From the NCBI RefSeq assembly GCF_002937115.1, contig NZ_NHRY01000266.1, forward strand, positions 1 to 64,000: 64,000 bases of DNA. The letters run 5' to 3'. The position numbers and the translations under genes are program-made. Under the pieces are notes generated by a model. It ran no database searches. It was given only the letters and a program-made list of their open reading frames with translations, and had not been told where the DNA came from. Positions 36,459 to 45,790 of this stretch are shown here, in pieces (position 1 is the stretch's first letter; each line of letters starts with the position of its first letter). The DNA comes from Rhodopila globiformis. Its GTDB lineage: Bacteria > Pseudomonadota > Alphaproteobacteria > Acetobacterales > Acetobacteraceae.

Positions 36459-36668
36459 ATGGATCGAATCAAGGTTCTGAATGAAACGTTATGGCCGAAG
36501 GTGCCGAAGGACGTAATTGCGGAAGCCGAGCATGCGGCGAAGCTGGATACGGTGTGGATCGCGTTGCAGGGAAACGGGCATATCGTCGCGATGGATGGGC
36601 CCGGTGATCCGGATGTCGCGACCGGTGATGTCACGTTCATTGCGGAGGTTGCACCCAGTCAGGACTGA
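36459..36668 (+). CDS. Conserved-looking small hypothetical protein
   Basis: A 69-residue protein beginning MDRIKVLNETLWPKVPKDV, with DTVWIALQGNGHIVAMDGPG in the middle and an acidic end. GGGAGGG lies 5 bases before the ATG at 36459, a strong start signal supporting a real gene. Family and function are not recognised. It follows the exported esterase by 61 bases and may share its transcript. Confidence 0.6.
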   Translation: MDRIKVLNETLWPKVPKDVIAEAEHAAKLDTVWIALQGNGHIVAMDGPGDPDVATGDVTFIAEVAPSQD

Positions 36669-36765
36669 ACTCCGCCGCGTGCGTGCTGATCGACGGTGGC
36701 GTGTCGTGGCACTGGTTGTCACAGCTCCCATGCACATGAGCGCCAAGGGCCCGTCCGAGCAAGGT

Positions 36766-37080
36766 CGTCTCCCCATCGTCATAGCCGGGCGTGCCCCCAT
36801 ATGTAGCAGGATAAGACGGCGGCTGAAGGAGGATTTGGTGCCGCGGCCGTTCTCTCACCGTCATGGCCGGGCGTGTCCCGGCCATCCACCCCCCCGCCGT
36901 CGAAGCGCGGATGGCCGGGACTGCCGCCCGGCCATGACGGTGAGGGAGAAGCCCTTGCTCCGCCATGCCGGTTATCCTGCTACATATGGGGACACGCCCG
37001 GCCATGACGATGGGGAGAAGCCCTTGCTCCGCCAGTTCGCTCATTCTGACACGCATGGGGCGTGTCCCGGCCGTGCCGGA
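36766..37080. repeat. Cluster of palindromic intergenic repeats
   Basis: It contains one full unit (left arm about 36853-36886, right arm about 36909-36944; CTCACCGTCATGGCCGGGCG and CCCGGCCATGACGGTGAG). Truncated units flank it on both sides, with CCCTTGCTCCGCCA repeated at about 36952 and 37020. No credible gene lies in 36669-37103. Confidence 0.82.
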
Positions 37081-37103
37081 GAGAGAACGACGGCGACTTC
37101 CCC

Positions 37104-38186
37104 TTACTGCCAGGGATCAACCAGCACTTTGGCGTGACGTTCCGGATTCGCCAGGTCCGCGAAGGCATTGTCCACCCCCTCCAGCCCGACCGTCCCGGTG
37201 ATCAGCGGCGTCACGTCCACCCTGCCCTCGGCGATATGGTGCAGGCTCTCGGCAAACTCCTGCGGCGTGTAGGCGAGCACGAACTGGACATTCAGCTGCT
37301 TGACGATGCCGAAGAACGGCTCGAACCGGTCGGTTTCCATGCAGACGCCCACAACGACGACCCGGGCCGACGGGGGCGCGCCCTCGATGATCTGCTGAAT
37401 CACGCCGGGCACACCGACGCATTCAAAAATCACCGCCGGACGCAGCTTCGGGCTGAGCCCGAACAACTGGGCGTAGCGGCCGCCGTCATAGCCCTCGGGC
37501 TTCGCCGCCTGCAGCCAGGTTTCATAGGGCGAGTTCTGCGCGGGGTCGATGACGATATCGGCGCCCATCTTCAGCGCCAGGGCGCGCCGCGTGGGTGAAA
37601 AATCGGCGGCGATGATGGGATGGATGTTCCGGATCGCCAGCCCGGCGATCACCGCCAGCCCGACCGGGCCGCAGCCGACGACCAGAGGCACGTCCTCCGC
37701 CGTCAGCCGCGCGTGCTGCACGGCGTGCCAGCCGACCGCTATCGGCTCGGTCAGCGCGGCGCTGGACGCCGGCAGGCCGTTCGGCACGGCCAACACAAGC
37801 CGATCGGCCAGCGGCATGTATTGCGCGAACCCACCGGCAATGTCGTTGGAGTAGCCGATCCCCTGCACCGTTTCGCCGGCGAGCGTCATCGGCATCGAGC
37901 AGACCAGCGTGCCGGGCGCGAGGCGCGGCGGCGTGCGCGGCCCGTACTCCACCACCTCACAGCAGAATTCGTGTCCGAAGACCACGTCCCGGTCCGCATC
38001 CATCGACCAGCGGTTGCCGGCGCGCTGTGCCAAATTCACAAACTGATGCGTGTGTTTGGCGGCGTGCAGATCCGATCCGCAGATCCCGCAGGCGACCGTA
38101 CGTACCAGCACCTGTCCTTCCACCGGCTTCGGATCCGGGAGCGTATCGACGACGATCGAGCCTTTCCGGAATACCGCAGCACGCAT
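37104..38186 (-). CDS. Zinc-type alcohol dehydrogenase (MDR family)
   Basis: A 360-residue medium-chain dehydrogenase. The catalytic zinc site is CGICGSDLHA (33-42) with Cys at 33 and 36, and GHEFCCEV (about 71-78). The structural-zinc four-cysteine loop is missing. The Rossmann motif is VVGCGPVGLAVIAG (about 168-181). Similar proteins are annotated as threonine- or sorbitol-dehydrogenase-like; the substrate is not decidable. It is followed leftward by repeats and preceded by the S49 peptidase gene with a 21-base gap. Confidence 0.9.
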   Translation of the reverse strand: MRAAVFRKGSIVVDTLPDPKPVEGQVLVRTVACGICGSDLHAAKHTHQFVNLAQRAGNRWSMDADRDVVFGHEFCCEVVEYGPRTPPRLAPGTLVCSMPMTLAGETVQGIGYSNDIAGGFAQYMPLADRLVLAVPNGLPASSAALTEPIAVGWHAVQHARLTAEDVPLVVGCGPVGLAVIAGLAIRNIHPIIAADFSPTRRALALKMGADIVIDPAQNSPYETWLQAAKPEGYDGGRYAQLFGLSPKLRPAVIFECVGVPGVIQQIIEGAPPSARVVVVGVCMETDRFEPFFGIVKQLNVQFVLAYTPQEFAESLHHIAEGRVDVTPLITGTVGLEGVDNAFADLANPERHAKVLVDPWQ

Positions 38187-38207
38187 GTGTCTCCTCCTGT
38201 GTGTCTT

Positions 38208-39005
38208 TTAGCGCAGCGTGATCCGCCAGCTCCGATCTTCCAGCGCATCCAGCAGCGCGTCCAGGGTCAGGCGCGGCAGGCGCCCCAGCAGCCGCGACCG
38301 TTTCGGCGCGATCCGGCGCGGACGCGCGCGGTCGCCGCCAAGCTGGCGCACCAGATCGTCCACCGTCGAGAACCCGTCGATCAGGCCGAGTTCCAGCGCC
38401 TGCTCGCCAAGCATGAAGCCGCCGTCGAACAGGGTGTCGTCATCCGCCTTCAGGCGCGCGCCACGCCGACTGCGCACCCAGTCCTTGAAGCGGACGTGCA
38501 GCTTCTCCATCAGATCCTTGACGAAGGCGACATCCTCGGGCTTTTCCGGACTGAACGGATCGAGCCGCACCTTGTTGCGGCCGGCGGTGTAGATCCGGCG
38601 CTCGATGCCGAACCGGTGCAGCAGGCCGGGAAAGCCGAAGCCGCCGCCGACGACGCCGATGGAGCCGACGATGCTCATGGGGCTGGCGTGGATCTCGTCG
38701 CCCGCGCAGGCGAGCCAGTAGCCGCCGGACGCCCCCATCTCCCGAATCACCGCATGAACGCGCACTCCGGTGCGTTCGGCGTGGGAGCGGATCATGCCGG
38801 CGATCAGCTCGGACTGCACCGGCGATCCGCCGGGGCTTTCGATGTCGAGGATGACTGGCCGGCGGCCCGCCGAAGCAAAGGCTTTTTCGATCAGCGGCCG
38901 GGCCGAGTCGGCATTCAGCATCCCCGGCCGAGGCGCGATGATGCCGTGCAGGATGATCACGTTCAGGCGAGGCCGGCGCCACGGCAGCAGGCTGGTTCCG
39001 ATCAT
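38208..39005 (-). CDS. S49-family serine peptidase (SppA/SohB-like)
   Basis: A 265-residue protease of the signal-peptide-peptidase A type. The start LNVIILHGIIAPRP is followed by ILDIESPGGSPVQSE. The catalytic Ser is in GASGGYWLACAGDEI (about 95-109), and the lysine partner region is AGRNKVRLDPFSPEKPED (about 144-161). No N-terminal membrane anchor is seen, unlike typical SppA. The ATG overlaps the stop of the GNAT gene (ATGA). Its target is unknown. Confidence 0.9.
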   Translation of the reverse strand: MIGTSLLPWRRPRLNVIILHGIIAPRPGMLNADSARPLIEKAFASAGRRPVILDIESPGGSPVQSELIAGMIRSHAERTGVRVHAVIREMGASGGYWLACAGDEIHASPMSIVGSIGVVGGGFGFPGLLHRFGIERRIYTAGRNKVRLDPFSPEKPEDVAFVKDLMEKLHVRFKDWVRSRRGARLKADDDTLFDGGFMLGEQALELGLIDGFSTVDDLVRQLGGDRARPRRIAPKRSRLLGRLPRLTLDALLDALEDRSWRITLR

Positions 39006-39685
39006 GCGCGCTGGCTCCGCAGGTCCGCCAGGCCGCGCAGGGCCGTGCCGTCGGCGGCGAAGTTGGAGGGATCGAGCCAGGCCAGCAGCGCGTCGCGGCA
39101 GGGCGGCCACTCCTCCCCGACAAGACTGTACCAGTCGGTGTCGCGCTGGCGTCCTTTGACGATCATGTGCATCCGGTGTCGTCCTTCATAGGTGAAGCCC
39201 AAACGTTCGGCCGCGCGTTTGGATGGCGCATTCAACGCATTGCATTTCCATACCATGCGGCGGTAGCCCAGGTCGTCCGCGGCCAGCTTCAGCAACAGGA
39301 ACATGGCCTCGGTCGCGGCGCGCGTGCGCTGCAGGCCGGGGCTGAACCAGATGTTGCCGATCTCGATCGATGCGTTCTTCGGCTGGATGTCCATCAGCGC
39401 GAGCCAGCCTGCCACCACGCCTGTGGTGACGGGACGCACCGCCCACAGCATCGGGTCATGGGTCGCGGCGAGGTCCATGACCTGCCGCGCCATGGCCTCG
39501 GCGGAGGCGAACGGACCAGCTCCGAGGTAGGTCCAGGTTTCGTCCGCGCCCTGGGCGGACCGCCAGAGTTCCGCGGCATGGCGCCGGTGCAAAGGCTCAA
39601 GCGAAGCGTACTGCCCGCGGATCGGAACGCGCGCGGGCAGCGGACGCGGTGTCGGATCGACCTTCGGGCCAATCGGCAAAGGCAT
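39002..39685 (-). CDS. GNAT-family N-acetyltransferase (RimJ/RimL type)
   Basis: A 227-residue acetyltransferase. The N-terminal LPARVPIRGQYASLEPLHRR precedes the GNAT core: IGNIWFSPGLQRTRAATEAM (CoA pyrophosphate-binding region) and VWKCNALNAPSKRAAERLGF (about 147-166). AAGGA lies 7 bases before the ATG at 39685; an ATG five codons upstream is possible. Substrates of this subgroup include protein N-termini and small amines. It is coupled to the S49 peptidase gene. Confidence 0.9.
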   Translation of the reverse strand: MPLPIGPKVDPTPRPLPARVPIRGQYASLEPLHRRHAAELWRSAQGADETWTYLGAGPFASAEAMARQVMDLAATHDPMLWAVRPVTTGVVAGWLALMDIQPKNASIEIGNIWFSPGLQRTRAATEAMFLLLKLAADDLGYRRMVWKCNALNAPSKRAAERLGFTYEGRHRMHMIVKGRQRDTDWYSLVGEEWPPCRDALLAWLDPSNFAADGTALRGLADLRSQRA

Positions 39686-39794
39686 GACAGATTCCTTCAT
39701 TTCGTGGGATACCGTGACTTCAGTGACGGCTGCGGACAAGCCGTCATTGCTCCGGCTTCGCGGCCGGTGTTCCCTTTTCATACGGGAGACCACC

Positions 39795-40322
39795 ATGCTT
39801 CTGAGAGTTGTTCTGGCGGCCGCGGTTGCGGCGGCCTTCGTCGCGTCCGCCTCCGCCGCGACGATGAGCTACACGGCTACCCTGTCTGGCCGCAACGAGG
39901 TGCCGAAGGTGCAAACCAAGGGATCGGGCAAACTCGAAGCCACGGTCGATTCGGCAACGAAGGAACTGAAGTACACACTGACTTTTGAAGGCCTGAGCGG
40001 CCCTGTCACCGGTGCTCATTTTCATGGCCCGGCGACGCGCCGGCAGACCGCCGGTGTGATCGCGCCCATCGACGGCTCGAATCCCGCAAGTCCCGTCAGC
40101 GGTTCGATCACCCTGACCGAGCAGCAGCTCAAGGAGCTGCGGTCCGGCAGGATCTACGTCAACATCCATACCGCCGCTCATCCGGGCGGCGAGATCCGTG
40201 GCCAGGTCGTACACGTCAGAACCAGGAAGTCGAGAGCGGCCGCACCGGCGCCGGCCGCTGCCGCGCCGACCGAGATGGCGCCGGCTACCGAAGCACCGGC
40301 CGCGACCGCTCCGGCGAGGTAA
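39795..40322 (+). CDS. Exported CHRD-domain protein
   Basis: A 175-residue secreted protein. The signal peptide is about residues 1-21 (LLRVVLAAAVAAAFVASASA). A single CHRD domain (about 23-140) shows YTATLSGRNEVPKV, TGAHFHGPA and YVNIHTAAHPGGEIRGQV. A low-complexity Ala/Pro tail ends the protein. The role of bacterial CHRD proteins is not established. GGGAGA lies before the ATG. A GC-rich hairpin around the stop (about 40311-40332) has no T-run. Confidence 0.9.
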   Translation: MLLRVVLAAAVAAAFVASASAATMSYTATLSGRNEVPKVQTKGSGKLEATVDSATKELKYTLTFEGLSGPVTGAHFHGPATRRQTAGVIAPIDGSNPASPVSGSITLTEQQLKELRSGRIYVNIHTAAHPGGEIRGQVVHVRTRKSRAAAPAPAAAAPTEMAPATEAPAATAPAR

Positions 40323-40515
40323 GCTTCGCCGGCACGCTGCCTCCGTTCCATGTTCCTGCCGAACCGTTGGGGGGAGGCAGCGTGTGCCTCGCCACGACCT
40401 GTGGCTTCCCGGGTTTCGTTGTCAAAAGCCGGAATCGAGGTCAGGTCCACCCCTGCGCCGGGGTCAGCCGGACCAGCGGTCATTCTTCCGGCACTGCAAT
40501 CAGAGCCGGGACATT

Positions 40516-41247
40516 CTAGAACGGCATCAAAATATCCAGCATCTGCTCGCCCCAGCGGGCACGCTGCAGATCCGTCAATTGCCCTCGACCGCCATAGGAA
40601 ATGCGCGCTTCCGCCATGCGATCGTGCGTCACCGTGTTGTCGGATGCGATGTCCTGCGGGCGGACGACCCCGGTAATCCGAAGATCCCGCAATTCACCGT
40701 TGACCATGAATTCCTGATGGGCGGCGACGACAAGGTTGCCGTTGGGCAGGACCTGCGTGACGACGCCTGCCAGCCGCAGCGTCACCGCCTCCGTGCGCTG
40801 GATCTGGCCGGTCCCGGTGTTGTTGTTGGCGCTGCTCGCGGAGACCAGGCTCGACGCCGTGACCGTTTTCGGGATCATGGCCTCGAGTCCGAAGAAATTC
40901 GGCAATCCGGCGGACTCGGTGCTGGTCCGGTTGGCGGACGTGACGTTCTTCAGGTTGGCGGCATCGTTCATGTTGACCACCACCGTGACGATATCGCCCA
41001 CCTGCGCGGCGCGCTGGTCCTTGAAGAAGGCGCGTGACCCGGACCGCCAGAGCGCGTTCGGCTCGTTCGGCGTGGGCTCCCGCCTGGGCATCGGCATGGA
41101 GACCGGGCGCCATGACGGGTCCTTGGTGGGGTCCGCCGTCGGCGTCATCGCCGGATCCCGCCCGACCTCGGACAGGCGGGTGAGAAGGCCGCAACCGCTC
41201 AGCAGCATGACGGAAAGGACGCAGGGAAGAAGCCGCCGGATGTTCAT
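40516..41247 (-). CDS. flgH: Flagellar L-ring protein FlgH
   Basis: A 243-residue outer-membrane lipoprotein forming the L ring. The lipobox is VMLLSGC with Cys19. The conserved core is LWRSGSRAFFKDQRAAQVGD, then VVVNMNDAANLKN. The C-terminal ISYGGRGQLTDLQRARWGEQ is the family signature. It overlaps the flgA stop by 4 bases and is the last gene of the leftward flgF-flgG-flgA-flgH operon. flgI, often next, is not here. Confidence 0.97.
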   Translation of the reverse strand: MNIRRLLPCVLSVMLLSGCGLLTRLSEVGRDPAMTPTADPTKDPSWRPVSMPMPRREPTPNEPNALWRSGSRAFFKDQRAAQVGDIVTVVVNMNDAANLKNVTSANRTSTESAGLPNFFGLEAMIPKTVTASSLVSASSANNNTGTGQIQRTEAVTLRLAGVVTQVLPNGNLVVAAHQEFMVNGELRDLRITGVVRPQDIASDNTVTHDRMAEARISYGGRGQLTDLQRARWGEQMLDILMPF

Positions 41248-42191
41248 TGCAGGGCCGCATTCCGGCTGCTCAGCCTGGCCGGCTGGATGATCACGCTCAC
41301 CTGGTCGGGGGCGGTCACCTGGGCCGTGACCGCTGCGCTCGAGCTCTTCGGCTGCACGCGGATAATGTCGCCGGCCGCGCCGGCCTCCAGCGCCACCGCC
41401 TGGCTCGAAATGAACAGGTCGGCCGCCTGCAGTTCCAGGCGAACGACCCCGCCGCGTTGAACCAGCACAGGCCGGACCAGATCCTCCAGGCGGATCGGCA
41501 TGCCGGCGGCAACCGGTCGGCGAAGCTGCATGCCGACAATCCTGTCGATCGAACGGGCAATTTCATACTGCAGCAAGGTCTTCCTGATCCGCCCCATCCT
41601 GAGATCGCCGGCACGGATGACCGTCTCCGGCAGCAGGCGGGTGGCGCAGACCGGCGCCTCGACCACTTCTGCAACGCGGCCACTGAGCGGCATTTGCACC
41701 CGGTTCATCGCCTTCCCGGTCACCACCAGCATTGCCGAAAAGCGACCGGTGTTGCTGTCGAGGTCGAGTTGCGACACCGTCGGGACAGGCGTTGCCTCGG
41801 CAGGAATGACCGGCGGCACGAAATCCGGCATGTCGATATCGAACTCGCCCGCCTCGCCGGTCGCCTTTATCTCAGCCCGCAGCGCGTCCAGGACAATGTC
41901 TTTCGACAGTGGCTGGCCGGGCCACTCCAGCACGGCGCGATCCCCTTCGGAGATCGAGCGCCAGTGAACGTCATACTGGCGCGCAATCGCATCCAGTTGC
42001 GGCGCCTGGACCACGATCCGTCCGCCCGGCGCCGGTCCCGGTCCCAGCAGCCGATCGGCATAGCGCCCGGCGTTGTCGAACAGATCGCGGAGATAGACGT
42101 TGGGACCGTGCAGCGTCGTCATGGTCCGCAAGGATGCCGCGTGCGCCTCGATCGACAGCGCCACGGCGAACAATGCCGCCAGGAAGCGCAT
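41244..42191 (-). CDS. flgA: Flagella basal body P-ring formation protein FlgA
   Basis: A 315-residue periplasmic chaperone for P-ring assembly. The signal peptide is about 1-18 (FLAALFAVALSIEAHA). The C-terminal SAF domain contains LPETVIRAGDLRMGRI, LRRPVAAGMPIRLEDLVRP, VRLELQAADLFISSQAVALE, and a final IRVQPKSSSAAVTAQV. The N-terminal half is longer than in enterobacterial FlgA, which is usual for Alphaproteobacteria. It starts 4 bases after the flgG stop. Confidence 0.95.
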   Translation of the reverse strand: MRFLAALFAVALSIEAHAASLRTMTTLHGPNVYLRDLFDNAGRYADRLLGPGPAPGGRIVVQAPQLDAIARQYDVHWRSISEGDRAVLEWPGQPLSKDIVLDALRAEIKATGEAGEFDIDMPDFVPPVIPAEATPVPTVSQLDLDSNTGRFSAMLVVTGKAMNRVQMPLSGRVAEVVEAPVCATRLLPETVIRAGDLRMGRIRKTLLQYEIARSIDRIVGMQLRRPVAAGMPIRLEDLVRPVLVQRGGVVRLELQAADLFISSQAVALEAGAAGDIIRVQPKSSSAAVTAQVTAPDQVSVIIQPARLSSRNAALQ

Positions 42192-42195
42192 CGGA

Positions 42196-42981
42196 TTACC
42201 GCAGATTGGTCAGGGTGGACAGCATCTCGTCGCTGGTGGTGATCACCTTGCTGTTCATCTCATAGGCGCGCTGGGCGGTGATCAGGTTGGTGATCTCGGT
42301 CACCACGTTGACGTTGGAGGTCTCGACGAACCCCTGCATGACCGAGCCGAAGCCCGGCGAACCAGGGTTGCCGGTGACCGGCGAGCCCGAGGCCGCGGTC
42401 TGCATGAACAGGTTCCCGCCCTGCGCGTCGAGACCGGCTTCATTGGGAAACACCGCAAGCTGAAGCTGCCCGATGGTCTGCGGCGCCGTCTGGCCGGCAA
42501 TCGTCGCCTGCACCTGGCCGGAGGTATTGATCGTCACCCCGGTTGCCCCCGTGGGAATCTGCAGCCCGGGCTGAACCGTATAGCCGTCCGCCGTGACGAT
42601 CGTGCCGTCTGCCCCGAGCGCGAAGGTTCCGTCCCGCGTATAGGCTGTCTGGCCACTGGGCAACGTAATCTGGAAGTAACCATTGCCCTGGATCGCCAGG
42701 TCCAGGGAGTTGGAGGTTTGCTGCAGGTTGCCCTGCTCGTTGATCCGGTAGATGGCCGCCGTCTTGACCCCGAGCCCGACCTGGGCGCCGGACGGCACGA
42801 TCGTCCCGCTGTCGGAACTGTCAGAGCCGACGCGGCGCAGGTTCTGGTAGATCAGGTCCTGGAATTCAGCCCGCGAGCGCTTGAAGCCCGTGGTGGTCAT
42901 GTTGGCCATGTTGTTGGAAATGACTTCGACATTGGTCTGCTGGGCCTGCATCCCGGTGCCGGCGATATCGAGCGAACGCAT
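42196..42981 (-). CDS. flgG: Flagellar distal rod protein FlgG
   Basis: A 261-residue rod protein. The N-terminus has MQAQQTNVEVISNNMANMTT with the rod/hook motif and TGFKRSRAEFQDLIYQNLRR. The central part is LDLAIQGNGYFQITLPSG. The C-terminal EITNLITAQRAYEMNSKVI helix is characteristic. AGGAGG lies 7 bases before the ATG. It follows flgF by 34 bases. Confidence 0.98.
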   Translation of the reverse strand: MRSLDIAGTGMQAQQTNVEVISNNMANMTTTGFKRSRAEFQDLIYQNLRRVGSDSSDSGTIVPSGAQVGLGVKTAAIYRINEQGNLQQTSNSLDLAIQGNGYFQITLPSGQTAYTRDGTFALGADGTIVTADGYTVQPGLQIPTGATGVTINTSGQVQATIAGQTAPQTIGQLQLAVFPNEAGLDAQGGNLFMQTAASGSPVTGNPGSPGFGSVMQGFVETSNVNVVTEITNLITAQRAYEMNSKVITTSDEMLSTLTNLR

Positions 42982-43015
42982 GCATCAACCTCCTGTTGAT
43001 CCAAAAATGCCGGCC

Positions 43016-43756
43016 TTACGAACCCGGCGGCAGCAGCTTGTCGATCATGGTCTGCTGGCGGTCGCTTTCCGCCTGGACAAGCTGCGTGACGAACTCGAAC
43101 TCACGCAGGTCGTTCGTCATCCGCGTGACCTCCATCACCGGCTGGACATTGGAGTCCTCGACCGCGCCCTGCACGATGCCGGGCGACGCGACCGGAGAGG
43201 TCGGGCTGTCGGACACGAAGTTGGTTGCTCCCTCGGCCCGCATCTTCATCGGATCGTTCGGCCGCACGACGCCGATCTTGCCGACCGGTCCGTTTTCCGA
43301 GCTGATGGAGCCGTCACTGGCGATGGTGATCCGCGTATCCGTCGGCGAAAGCCGGATCGGCTTGCCGGCGACATCGAGCACGGGATTGCCCCTGCCGTCC
43401 GCCAGCATGCCGTTCGGCATTGGTCCGAACCGCCCGTCGCGGGTCAGCCGTGGACCGGCCTTGGTATTGACGGTGAAGTAGCCGTCGCTGCTCAGCGCAA
43501 GGTCGAAGGGGTTGCCGGTGTGTGTGATCGTGCCCGGCTGCTGCTCCCGCCAGGTTGCGCGGTCCTGGGTATAGGCGACGGTGCGGTCGCCCGGCACGGT
43601 TGACCCGGACGGCTGGCGGTCGATCCAGGCGCTGAACTGGACGCGCTCGGCCCGGAAGCCCGGCGTACTGGCGTTGGCCAGGTTGTTCGCGGTGACGTCC
43701 ATCGCGCGTTGCTGCGCGACCAGCCGTGAGGCAGCGAGTGCGGTCGTGATGTCCAT
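43016..43756 (-). CDS. flgF: Flagellar proximal rod protein FlgF
   Basis: A 246-residue rod protein. The N-terminus AMDVTANNLANASTPGFRAE is the rod/hook motif, with NPFDLALSSDGYFTV in the middle and MEVTRMTNDLREFEFVTQL at the C-terminus. The ATG at 43756 begins the family-like sequence; the open frame continues upstream without similarity. It is the first gene of the leftward operon and is divergent from fliL across about 200 bases. Confidence 0.95.
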   Translation of the reverse strand: MDITTALAASRLVAQQRAMDVTANNLANASTPGFRAERVQFSAWIDRQPSGSTVPGDRTVAYTQDRATWREQQPGTITHTGNPFDLALSSDGYFTVNTKAGPRLTRDGRFGPMPNGMLADGRGNPVLDVAGKPIRLSPTDTRITIASDGSISSENGPVGKIGVVRPNDPMKMRAEGATNFVSDSPTSPVASPGIVQGAVEDSNVQPVMEVTRMTNDLREFEFVTQLVQAESDRQQTMIDKLLPPGS

Positions 43757-43923
43757 ACGCGCGTCGTCCGCAAGCGCCGTGCCAGAGCCGCGGCGGCCGG
43801 AAACGCGCGCCAATCCGCGGGCCGCAGCGTGCGGTTCAGCAGCGGATGCCGCTTTGACCCGGCAAATCCTGCCGCCCGGCACAATAGACCCGTCCTGGGT
43901 GATCCGACACCGGAATGTCCGTC

Positions 43924-43950
43924 AACCATTCGTTAACGGTTGTCTGGCAT
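43924..43950 (+). promoter_or_regulatory. Candidate CtrA-like/flagellar promoter box upstream of fliL
   Basis: The sequence CAACCATTCGTTAACGGTTG lies 10-35 bases before the fliL ATG. A near-identical box precedes the DUF6468 gene (46255-46282). The AACCAT plus TTAAC spacing resembles the alphaproteobacterial CtrA site (TTAACCAT / TTAA-N7-TTAA) only partly, so the regulator is inferred. Confidence 0.45.
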
Positions 43951-43960
43951 CCTGTCCTGC

Positions 43961-44461
43961 ATGAGTGCCCCGGAAGAGCCCGCCGCGGAAGATGTCGCCG
44001 AACAGCCCAAACAGGCGTCCGGCAAGCGCAAGCTGATCCTGATCGCCATTCCGGTTGTCCTGGTCCTGGCCCTCGCTGGCCTGTGGTTCAGCGGCGTCCT
44101 GCCGCACCTGCTTGGCATGGACAAGCCGAAGGCGCATGTGGAGGAGCCGCCTCCTCCGCCGACCTATGTCGATGTGCCGGAAATGGTTGCCAACCTGAAC
44201 AGCGGCACGCATCGCGCGAGCTACATCAAGGTCGTTGTGCGGGTGGAAGTGCCAAAGCCCGATGACGTCGCCAAGGTCAAGGCAGTGATGCCGCGGCTGC
44301 AGGACCTCATGCAGACCTATCTCCGGGAGATGCGGCCGGACGAACTGCGCGGCTCGGCCGGAACCTACCGGCTGCGCGAGGAACTGCTGGCCCGCGCCAA
44401 CGTCGCGGTGGCGCCGGCCAGGATCAGCGATGTCCTGTTCACCCAGATGATCATCCAATGA
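43961..44461 (+). CDS. fliL: Flagellar basal body-associated protein FliL
   Basis: A 166-residue inner-membrane protein around the stator. It has a short cytoplasmic N-terminus, a transmembrane helix at about 24-46 (LILIAIPVVLVLALAGLWF) and a proline-rich linker (EEPPPPPTYVDVPEM). The periplasmic domain contains ASYIKVVVRVEV and YRLREELLARAN. It overlaps the fliM start by 4 bases. Confidence 0.94.
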   Translation: MSAPEEPAAEDVAEQPKQASGKRKLILIAIPVVLVLALAGLWFSGVLPHLLGMDKPKAHVEEPPPPPTYVDVPEMVANLNSGTHRASYIKVVVRVEVPKPDDVAKVKAVMPRLQDLMQTYLREMRPDELRGSAGTYRLREELLARANVAVAPARISDVLFTQMIIQ

Positions 44462-45522
44462 GCGATACGCCCCAGCAGTCCGACGAGGATCTTGCCGCCG
44501 CCTGGGGCGCGGAGACCGGCACCGAGCCTGCGGTGGACAGCGCCCAGGCCGCGCGCGTGCTGAACCAGGCGGAAATCGACAGCCTGCTTGGCTTCGACAA
44601 CGGCCCGGCTTCCGGCGAAGACCGGACGGGCATGCAGAAGATCATCCAGTCCGGCCTCGTCTCCTACGAGCGCCTGCCGATGCTGGAGATCGTATTCGAC
44701 CGGCTGGTCCGCATCATGTCCACCAGCCTGCGCAACTTCACCTCGGACAACGTCGAAGTCGGCATCGACAACATCATCTCGCTGCGGTTCGGCGACTACC
44801 TGAACTCGATCCCGCTGCCGGCCATGCTGGCGGTGTTCAAGGCCGAGGAGTGGGACAACCAGGGCCTGATGGTCATCGATTCAGCGATGATCTACTCGAT
44901 CGTCGACGTGCTGCTGGGCGGCCGGCGCGGCACCGCCGCCATGCGGATCGAGGGCCGCCCCTATACCACGATCGAGCGCACGCTGGTCGAGCGGCTGATC
45001 CAGGTGGTGCTGACCGACCTGTCCACCAGCTTCGATCCGCTCTGTCCGGTGACCTTCCGGTTCGAGCGGCTGGAGGTCAATCCACGCTTCGCCACGATCA
45101 GCCGCCTGTCGAACGCGGCCATCCTGGCGCGACTGCGCATCGACATGGAGGATCGCGGCGGCCGCGTGGAACTGCTGCTGCCATACGCGACGCTCGAACC
45201 CGTGCGCGAACTGCTGCTGCAGCAGTTCATGGGCGAAAAATTCGGCCGCGATTCGATCTGGGAAACCCATCTCGCCGAGCAGCTCTGGAACACCGAAGTC
45301 GAGCTGTCTGTCGTGCTGGATGAGCATGTCATGCGTTTGTCTGACGTGATTGCCTTGAAGCCGGGTCATCAGCTTCTGCTCAATACTGTCCCGGGCGGGA
45401 TCGTGACCGTCCGGTGCGGCTCGATCGCCTTGTTCGAGGGCCGGGTCGGCCAGAAGAACAACCACGTCGCGGTCAAGATCGAGAACGAGCTGTCCCGCGC
45501 GCACCAGCCGGATCGCGGCTAG
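44458..45522 (+). CDS. fliM: Flagellar motor switch protein FliM
   Basis: A 354-residue C-ring component that binds phospho-CheY. The N-terminal CheY-binding motif is LNQAEIDSLLGFD (residues 34-46). The middle CheC-like domain has EIVFDRLVRIMSTSLRNFTS, and the family signature GRRGTAAMRIEGRPYTTIER appears near 155-175. The C-terminal SpoA/FliN-like domain spans about 270-345 (LWNTEVELSVVLDEH, VRCGSIALFEGRVGQ). It follows fliL in one operon. fliN is not adjacent. Confidence 0.97.
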   Translation: MSDTPQQSDEDLAAAWGAETGTEPAVDSAQAARVLNQAEIDSLLGFDNGPASGEDRTGMQKIIQSGLVSYERLPMLEIVFDRLVRIMSTSLRNFTSDNVEVGIDNIISLRFGDYLNSIPLPAMLAVFKAEEWDNQGLMVIDSAMIYSIVDVLLGGRRGTAAMRIEGRPYTTIERTLVERLIQVVLTDLSTSFDPLCPVTFRFERLEVNPRFATISRLSNAAILARLRIDMEDRGGRVELLLPYATLEPVRELLLQQFMGEKFGRDSIWETHLAEQLWNTEVELSVVLDEHVMRLSDVIALKPGHQLLLNTVPGGIVTVRCGSIALFEGRVGQKNNHVAVKIENELSRAHQPDRG

Positions 45523-45696
45523 TACCGGCCGCCGAAGACACCGCCGCCATTCCCTCAACCCTTGCAACGAGCGGCACTGTGGTCCCGGACGTGTCAAGGC
45601 AGCGGCGGAGCCTGGATTGGCGACCGATTTTTAACACGGAGTTGGCCAGCCGGCGGCTCCGGCGCCGCGATGGCGGAAAATGGGCGAGACCCGTTC

Positions 45697-45790
45697 TCTC
45701 ACCGTCATGGCCGGGCGTGTCCCGGCCATCCACCCCCGCCGCCTGTGCGCAGATGGCCGGGACACACCCGGCCATGACGATAGGGAGACG
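45697..45790. repeat. Palindromic intergenic repeat between fliM and the motE group
   Basis: Arms CTCACCGTCATGGCCGGGCG and ACACCCGGCCATGACGATAG enclose GGCCATC and GATGGCCGG inner arms. This is the same family as 14250-14347. The 771-base gap between fliM and DUF6468 otherwise holds two AACACGGAG-type motifs (45632; reverse at about 46055) and no credible gene. Confidence 0.8.

Noticed and set aside
36669-37103. Short open frames after the small hypothetical gene
   Set aside because: Translation consists of the repeat phrases (RHGRACPGH types) seen at every repeat copy.
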